A DNA stretch of 64,000 nucleotides from Symmetrospora coprosmae. Taxonomy: Eukaryota > Basidiomycota > Cystobasidiomycetes > Symmetrosporaceae. The position numbers and the translations under genes were made by a program. The notes under the pieces are model-generated. The model saw only the letters and a list, made by a program, of their open reading frames with translations, had not been told where the DNA came from and ran no database searches. The stretch lies in contig VUYT01000011.1 of NCBI GenBank assembly GCA_008802785.1, positions 496,001 to 560,000 of the forward strand, written 5' to 3'. Of this stretch, positions 59,001-64,000 are shown piece after piece. Numbering within the stretch: the stretch's first letter is position 1; each line of letters starts with the position of its first letter.

Positions 59001-61052
59001 GCTCTGCCGACAGCCCGTGACGCATCGCTCGTCATCCAGGAGGTCATGTGGGTTGCCTTTCATGGCCGATGGCCTGGGCCGGATGAGCGGACTGACATGT
59101 ATTTGATCAGGCTGGCCCCGCTCTACACGAAGTCTTCCTTCGGAGAGCTCAATGTTGAGCAGGGAGAGCTCTATCGGTATGCAGAGTCTTCACTTGTCCA
59201 AGCTCGAGGCTATTGCTGACGTCGCGCCTGTCTGCCCAGCCTCTATGGTCTTTTCAACATGTGGACCGTCACGCTCGGCCATCTTTTCACGGCCGCACTC
59301 GACGCGCCGAAGGCCGGCAGGAAGCTGCGGTTCACGATCCCCGAGATCCGCACCAGGCTCGGCTATGATAAAGCCTCGCTCGCAGCGCAGAAGACGCTCG
59401 CGCCCCTGAAGACGAGCAACCTGACTGTCTCACCGCCGCCACTCAGGAAGAGCGACAGCGGCACATCCAGCCTGGACAGCTCGGTATCCTCGGCCTCCTT
59501 CAGCCTCTCCCCTCAAGCGAAAGGCTTCCTCGACCTATGCCATGACATGCAGAAGGAGCAGGTGAAGCGGAAGAAAGGCAGCGTCAATGCGAGCGAGGAC
59601 GAGCACAGCCCGACAAGGTATCGACATGAAGCAGCCACTACGATCCGAGGAGAAGACGGGGATGTGTCGACAGACACTGTAATCGCAGGTGAGCACGCCT
59701 CGTCTTGTCCCATGCAATCGAATGCTGACCCCCGGGCTTCGCGTTTCTGCTTCCCCGGCAGCCACGCCCTCTCCCAATGATCGCCGATGCGCTCTCGGCA
59801 GCCCGGTCGCAAGCGCCAATGACAGCGGAGTCGAGCTGTCTAGCGGACCTGCTCGAGTCACCACGCCAATCTTTCGGACACCCGACAGGCAATGGAGCCG
59901 GGGCGGTCTGCCAGAAGACGAGGACCTCGCCAAGCCCTGGTACGACGCCGTAGCAGATGCGGGCGGAGAAGTGGAGCCGGGAAGCTACCTAGCGCTTCTC
60001 GAGGAGCACATCATGGCCCTCCAGCCGCGCTACAGTATCTACAAGCAGCATCTCGGACGATTCTTCAACCGAGGTCTCGATAGTCGCGCGACTGGTGGCA
60101 GCAGCAGCTGGACGGAGGTGGAGAAGGCGAGAAAGGTCAGGAGAGACGATCAGCGCAAGGCCGCCCTAGTACTGGACGAGCTGGTCAGGACGTTCGTCGA
60201 GCTTCCAGAAGACGTCTCTGGCGAGTTCGAGATCGGGTCGCGCCGCCTGGTGGATATTGCGGTGAGCGCTTCTGCAGCTCTTCCTGACCGCTGGTCGCCG
60301 GAACAGTCTCAGAGTGTCGCGCCTGACATTTTCGTCCCTCTGAAGGCCTCCTGCGCACATGTCGTCTCAGCAAGAGACTCTCGCCTGCGAGATCTCCCAC
60401 ATCTCGTAGCGTTCCGAACGCTCATGAACCTCAAGGCCGATGCTGTGGATGCACGGCAGACGTCAAACAGTCTGGGAGCGCGAAAGGTGACCGAAGCAGC
60501 CTATCTGAGCCTCAAGTCGGCTGCCAGAAAGCCGCGCCTCCCACGAGCACAGACCGGCGCGACCGCTTTCACGCCCTCGTCCAAGTCATTGATCTCGGTG
60601 GCCCGCGACTCTGCAGTCAGGACGCCGCCCTCTGCTTCCGTTCGGCCGAGCCGCTCTCCACCGGCCACTCCGCCACCCGCGTCCAGTCGGTCTAGTCGGG
60701 CCCCTCTGGCTACACCGCCCACGCCGTCCAAGACCGACAGGCCGAGTCCACGCAAGAAGCAGAGGGTGAGTCCGGGGATTCTCTTGGAGCTCCTTAAATA
60801 AGCAGCTGATGTCGATGCCCCACCCAGGAGAGCTCGTTGTATGACGGGTTGATACCGCAATTGACGCAGGACTTTTCCACCCTCTGGCCGAGTGCAGGCC
60901 GGACCTCCCAAGCTGGAAGGGACGTCTTCGGCTCGCCCAGCCAGACCGACTCGATTCGTGCGACCACGGCGGAGGAGGCCGAGTTTGACGCTCTATTGGA
61001 GGACTCGGCGTTTGACGAGGTGGAGAAGCTGTCGTTTTGGCATTCGCAGTGA
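56055..61052 (+). CDS. RNA-dependent RNA polymerase of the RNA-silencing (QDE-1/RdRP) family
   Basis: CDS join(56055..56163,56296..56793,56863..57186,57239..57510,57579..57645,57711..57743,57804..58477,58547..58760,58840..59176,59240..59688,59762..60765,60828..61052), 1401 residues. It would copy single-stranded RNA into double-stranded RNA that Dicer cuts into small RNAs. Landmarks in order: SCRLWRKYPARRLLRVSF, GILYRVFYAKEGTLYF, VNVFGRT-like FINVFGRTMMG, GNGLMSYALAHRV, AIQARVGGCKG, SRFLYVVTDPWGILKEGEIFVQ, NPCIQPSDVQKV, and the two-barrel catalytic loop SGGDYDGDGVLV with DYDGD at 728-732. Intron 58761-58839 splits the Gly codon of that loop. After about residue 900 is a Ser/Pro-rich insert, then a helical region, then a disordered acidic end. 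Length is near Neurospora QDE-1. Nothing suggests a pseudogene. Confidence 0.94.
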
Positions 61053-61408
61053 TGGGGCGCCCGGGAAAGGGAAGAATGCTCAAGTTTTTCCCAGCATAGA
61101 GCTAGAAGTAGACGGCTACCCATCGTTCCATAGACTCCGCAGGCAGTAGCATTGGCAGCATTCTTCGCAATTCCTTTCGCTCCTTGTCCTGCATTGGGTT
61201 CCTGATGAAGTTGGGCAGAGTAGAGCCGCATCCCTGGAAGCGCGTCAGGGCGTCCATCCAACACCATTACTTGCGCTCTTGCCTATCATCATCGAAGGCG
61301 GCGCAATGTGAGTCGCGACCACACGCTCAGATGCTCCATGCAAGCAGAACGGGCCAGTTGATTTCCCCCCTCTCTGTGCTGTTCGTCCCATCCTGCAGGC
61401 ACACGGTG
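61053..61408. other. Intergenic region
   Basis: About 355 bases: 3' flank of RdRP and promoter of SPC3, both on the plus strand. Nothing else is recognised. Confidence 0.5.
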
Positions 61409-62433
61409 ATGCAGCGCCTGAACGGCGTGACGTGAGTACAGGAAGGCCGAGCAAGGCGCAACAACAGCAGCAGCAATAGCAATAGCAGCACGCAGCCTCG
61501 GCGCTCGAAGCTGACTGCGTCCTGCTTTCACTTCTCCCTCCCTGCCAGCGCCCTGGCCACGTCGGTCCTGCTGTGCCTTCTCGCCGCCATCGCTGCAACG
61601 ACCTTTGTCATCCCCACGACGCTCGAACCCGCATCGCTCAGGGTCAACTCGCTGAACGTGTGCGCGGCTAACGTCTTTCTCTGTGCGAGTCCATTGTCCC
61701 GCCGGCTGACTGCTCCGTCCATCCCGGACACGTACGCGCGCTCGCAGCGTCCTCGGCCGCTCCCCGCAAGACCGCAAGGAGCAGGAGTACGCATTCACAA
61801 AGTTCGACGTGAAAGCCGGTGCGTCCACCCTCTTTCTCGTGCTGTGTCGCCTGCTCGAGCTTAGGCACTGATCCGCTCCCTTCGCTCGGCTCGGCGACCT
61901 AGACCTCCGCCCGCTATTCCACTGGAACACGAAGCAGGTCTTTGTGTACTTTGTCGCCGAGTTCGACTCGCCTGAATACGTGCGTCTCGCTCTCTCGGGT
62001 CCACCAGGGCTGCCCTCCTCAGCTGACGTATCCTTCGAGCAGCCGGAGAACCAGGTGGTATTGTGGGACCGCATCGTCCGCCGAGCTCGAGATGCCAAGA
62101 TCAATGTCGAGGGCCTCAAGAACAAGTACGCCTTCCGGGCTATCGATACGAAGGGCTTCCGGTATGTCTCGCTTTGCACTCTCATCTCTCAAAAAGCAGG
62201 ACAGCGCAGCTGACGGGACGTTGTTGCGTGTTTGACAGGGGCCTCAATGCGACGTACTCGCTGCAGTACAACATCATGCCTCATGTCGGTACGTTGCAGG
62301 CTGCTTTCATTACAGTTAAGCAGAGCGAACGTAATTGCTGATGACGCGTCGCGATGCAGGCCTCCTCACGTACGGCGAAGCGGGCCGGACGGAGCCAATT
62401 CCCTTTCCAGCTCGGCAACAGCAAGTCCGGTGA
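61409..62433 (+). CDS. SPC3: Signal peptidase complex subunit 3
   Basis: CDS join(61409..61431,61549..61659,61748..61818,61903..61979,62043..62161,62239..62288,62360..62433), 174 residues. It is an essential non-catalytic subunit of ER signal peptidase: one N-terminal membrane helix (TSVLLCLLAAIAATTFVI) with a lumenal domain. Landmarks: FTKFDVKADLRPLFHWNTKQVFVYFVAEF, cut here as FDVKADLRPLFHWN then TKQVFVYFVAEF, VVLWDRIVRRARDAKI, KNKYAF, YSLQYNIMPHVGLLTYG. The first exon codes only seven full codons. Intron 61980-62042 is 63 nt with donor GTGCGT and branch GCTGAC, has no stop and is a multiple of three, so its retention would add 21 residues in frame. Confidence 0.9.
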
Positions 62434-62575
62434 AATCCTAACACGGCAGGGAATAGCACGAATCGTTAGAGCCGAGTCGTTACAGCATTTACAGTATTGT
62501 TGTAGAAGTATCTGGGCGTGTATGAAGGGCAAGTCGCAAAATGCGCAGGCTATCGCGCGCGGATCGAGACTATCG

Positions 62576-64000
62576 CTAGAGCGAGTCGACCACCTCGACG
62601 CTGATGTCAAACTTGCCGCTGTCGACGAGACGCTCTCGCAGCACCTTGTCGCCGAAGACAGTCCTGTAGACGACAATCGAGTCAGCGCCCCAGCCAGGCG
62701 ACATTCAGCTGGCATAGAGAGGAACCCACGCAGCAGTGAGGTGCCCTCCCTCCTTAGCAAGGTCCGACAGCTGGTCGTAGTCGTGCACGAGACCCAGCGC
62801 CGTCTCGCAGATCATGTACGACGTCGCTGCGTATCCCGGATCGCCGCGCGAGACGAAGCGCGCCCGCGCGAACGACTTGCCGTCCACGCTGCGCGCAGTC
62901 GTGCGCACGTCCATCCACCCGTTCTGCATCGCGTCCTCGCTCGGGCCGTCGCCGGACTGGAGGCCGTATTTCTTGGCGAGCGAGCGGATCTGTCCGATGC
63001 GTCAAGGCCTGTCAGTGATGCATCGCAGGCGTACACAATGCAGATGAGCAGGCGACTCACAAACGCCGAGCTGTAGAAGAGCGCGCCCATGAAGTAGATG
63101 ACGCTGCTCAGGATGGTGGCAACCACTCGGTTGGGCATGACGAGGTGCTCGCGGTACCTGCTCTCGGCGTCAGCCAGTGTACAGGCGGGAGCAAAGAAGA
63201 GCTCGGACGCACTGAAAATCGGGCCCGTACGAGAAGCTCCCGGGCTTCTTCTTGGCCTCCTGCTCGAGCAGGCCCCACGACTGCTGGATGACGGGGAGAT
63301 TCGCAGGCTCCATCATGTAATAGGCGCCCACGGTCTTGCCATCTTGCAGGCTGAAGAACGGCTTGAGGCGCTGGGATCCCTTGATCGGGGAGAGCGAGTA
63401 CGGATTGGCCAGGATCTTGCGGTACTTCTTGTCCTTCGCAGCGAGCCCGGACACGACCAGGAACGTCGAGAACGTGCCGCCGCTGAAGCCGCCTTTCGCC
63501 TTGTAGCCCGTCGTGACGAGGCCGCAAGGCGAGCTCGTGGCGGACTGGAGCTTCTTGACGGCAAGGAAGGTGCCAATGTCGCCTGGGATGCTGTCAAACC
63601 CGGCTCCGTGGATGAAGATGGCCTTTGTGCGCTTGGCGGCCGCCTCATGGTGCTCAATCATCTCGTAGGACCAGGTGGCCTCGCCCGTCAGATCGCAACA
63701 GTGCACGCCGTTCTCCGCACACGCCTTGATGAGCTTGCTGCCGTAGAGATGGTATGGCCCGGCGAGGGTGATGACGCATTTGGCCTGCTTGACCATCTTC
63801 TCGAGTGCCGCATCGTCGTCCTGCGAGGATAGGGAGGTATGTCAGTGTGCGCTTCGAAGAGCGGGGGCCTGGTTGGAGAGGTCGCACCGAGTCTGCGATC
63901 AGGCTGTCGGCGAAGCGTCAGCAAGGCACAGCACAAGCGCTCCGGGACGGCGCACAAGCTCACATGGGGACATTGGGCGCTCCGAGGTCCTTGAGTACGG
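62576..64000 (-). CDS. Saccharopine dehydrogenase-like oxidoreductase, 5' end beyond window
   Basis: Partial CDS complement(join(62576..62663,62730..62989,63061..63157,63213..63820,63888..63903,63964..>64000)). It belongs to the saccharopine-dehydrogenase-like (SCCPDH) oxidoreductase family; substrate unknown, often lipid-droplet or membrane-linked. The Rossmann N-terminus lies past base 64000. Seen: VLKDLGAPN, LIADSDDDAALEKM, CVITLAGPYHLYGSKLIKAC, HCCDLTGEATW, GFDSIPGDIGTFLAV, SGGTFSTFLVV, PSEDAMQNGW, and the end VFGDKVLRERLVDSGKF. A membrane-type helix (ATILSSVIYFMGALFYSSAF) follows residue YREHLVMPNR, as in family members. One exon is only 16 nt (63888-63903). The junctions keep phase. Confidence 0.88.

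Overview
The window is eukaryotic nuclear DNA from a filamentous or yeast-like fungus, most likely a basidiomycete. It is GC-rich and dense, with about 22 protein genes in 64 kb on both strands. Nearly every gene is split by short introns (about 50-100 nt) with GTRNGN donors, CTRAY-like branch points and YAG acceptors. The mix of housekeeping genes with secreted small proteins, and a complete RNA-silencing polymerase, would fit Ustilaginomycotina, but that rank is inference. I assembled exons by hand from splice signals, reading phase and family conservation. Unless an entry says otherwise, every intron preserves phase and each spliced CDS is a whole number of codons. I saw no rRNA, tRNA, CRISPR array, transposon, LTR element or viral remnant.

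Left part (1-13.5 kb): an ML-domain secreted protein cut by the window edge (minus), a secreted protein with many dibasic sites (plus), a small single-pass membrane protein (minus), a 1348-residue seven-helix membrane protein with a long disordered tail (minus), a hexokinase with a Ser/Arg-rich N-terminal exon (minus) and a WW-domain protein (minus).

Middle part (14-33.7 kb): a cytochrome P450 (plus), a 2181-residue mostly disordered nuclear-type protein (minus), an MFS transporter of the allantoate-permease type (minus) divergent from an aromatic-ring FAD monooxygenase (plus), a ZIP zinc transporter (minus) and an F-box-like protein (minus).

Right part (34-64 kb): FIG4-type phosphoinositide phosphatase (minus); two tandem arylamine N-acetyltransferases (plus), the first with a damaged splice donor; a carbonyl reductase (minus); MDM35 (minus) and SUS1 (plus) sharing a 120-bp promoter; a secreted protein (plus); proteasome beta subunit PRE4 (minus); glutamate-cysteine ligase GSH1 (minus); a TM9/EMP70 nonaspanin (minus); mitochondrial tyrosyl-tRNA synthetase (minus) divergent from an RNA-dependent RNA polymerase of the RNAi type (plus); signal peptidase subunit SPC3 (plus); and a saccharopine-dehydrogenase-like oxidoreductase running off the right edge (minus).

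There is no operon logic, but two themes recur. One is a loose xenobiotic/aromatic set: P450, MFS carrier, FAD hydroxylase, two NATs and a carbonyl reductase between 14 and 43 kb. The other is head-to-head gene pairs with very short shared promoters: FIG4/NAT, MDM35/SUS1 and TyrRS/RdRP. The most notable single items are the RdRP with its catalytic motif intact, the tandem NAT pair, the microexon-rich transporter and the Kex2-like precursor.
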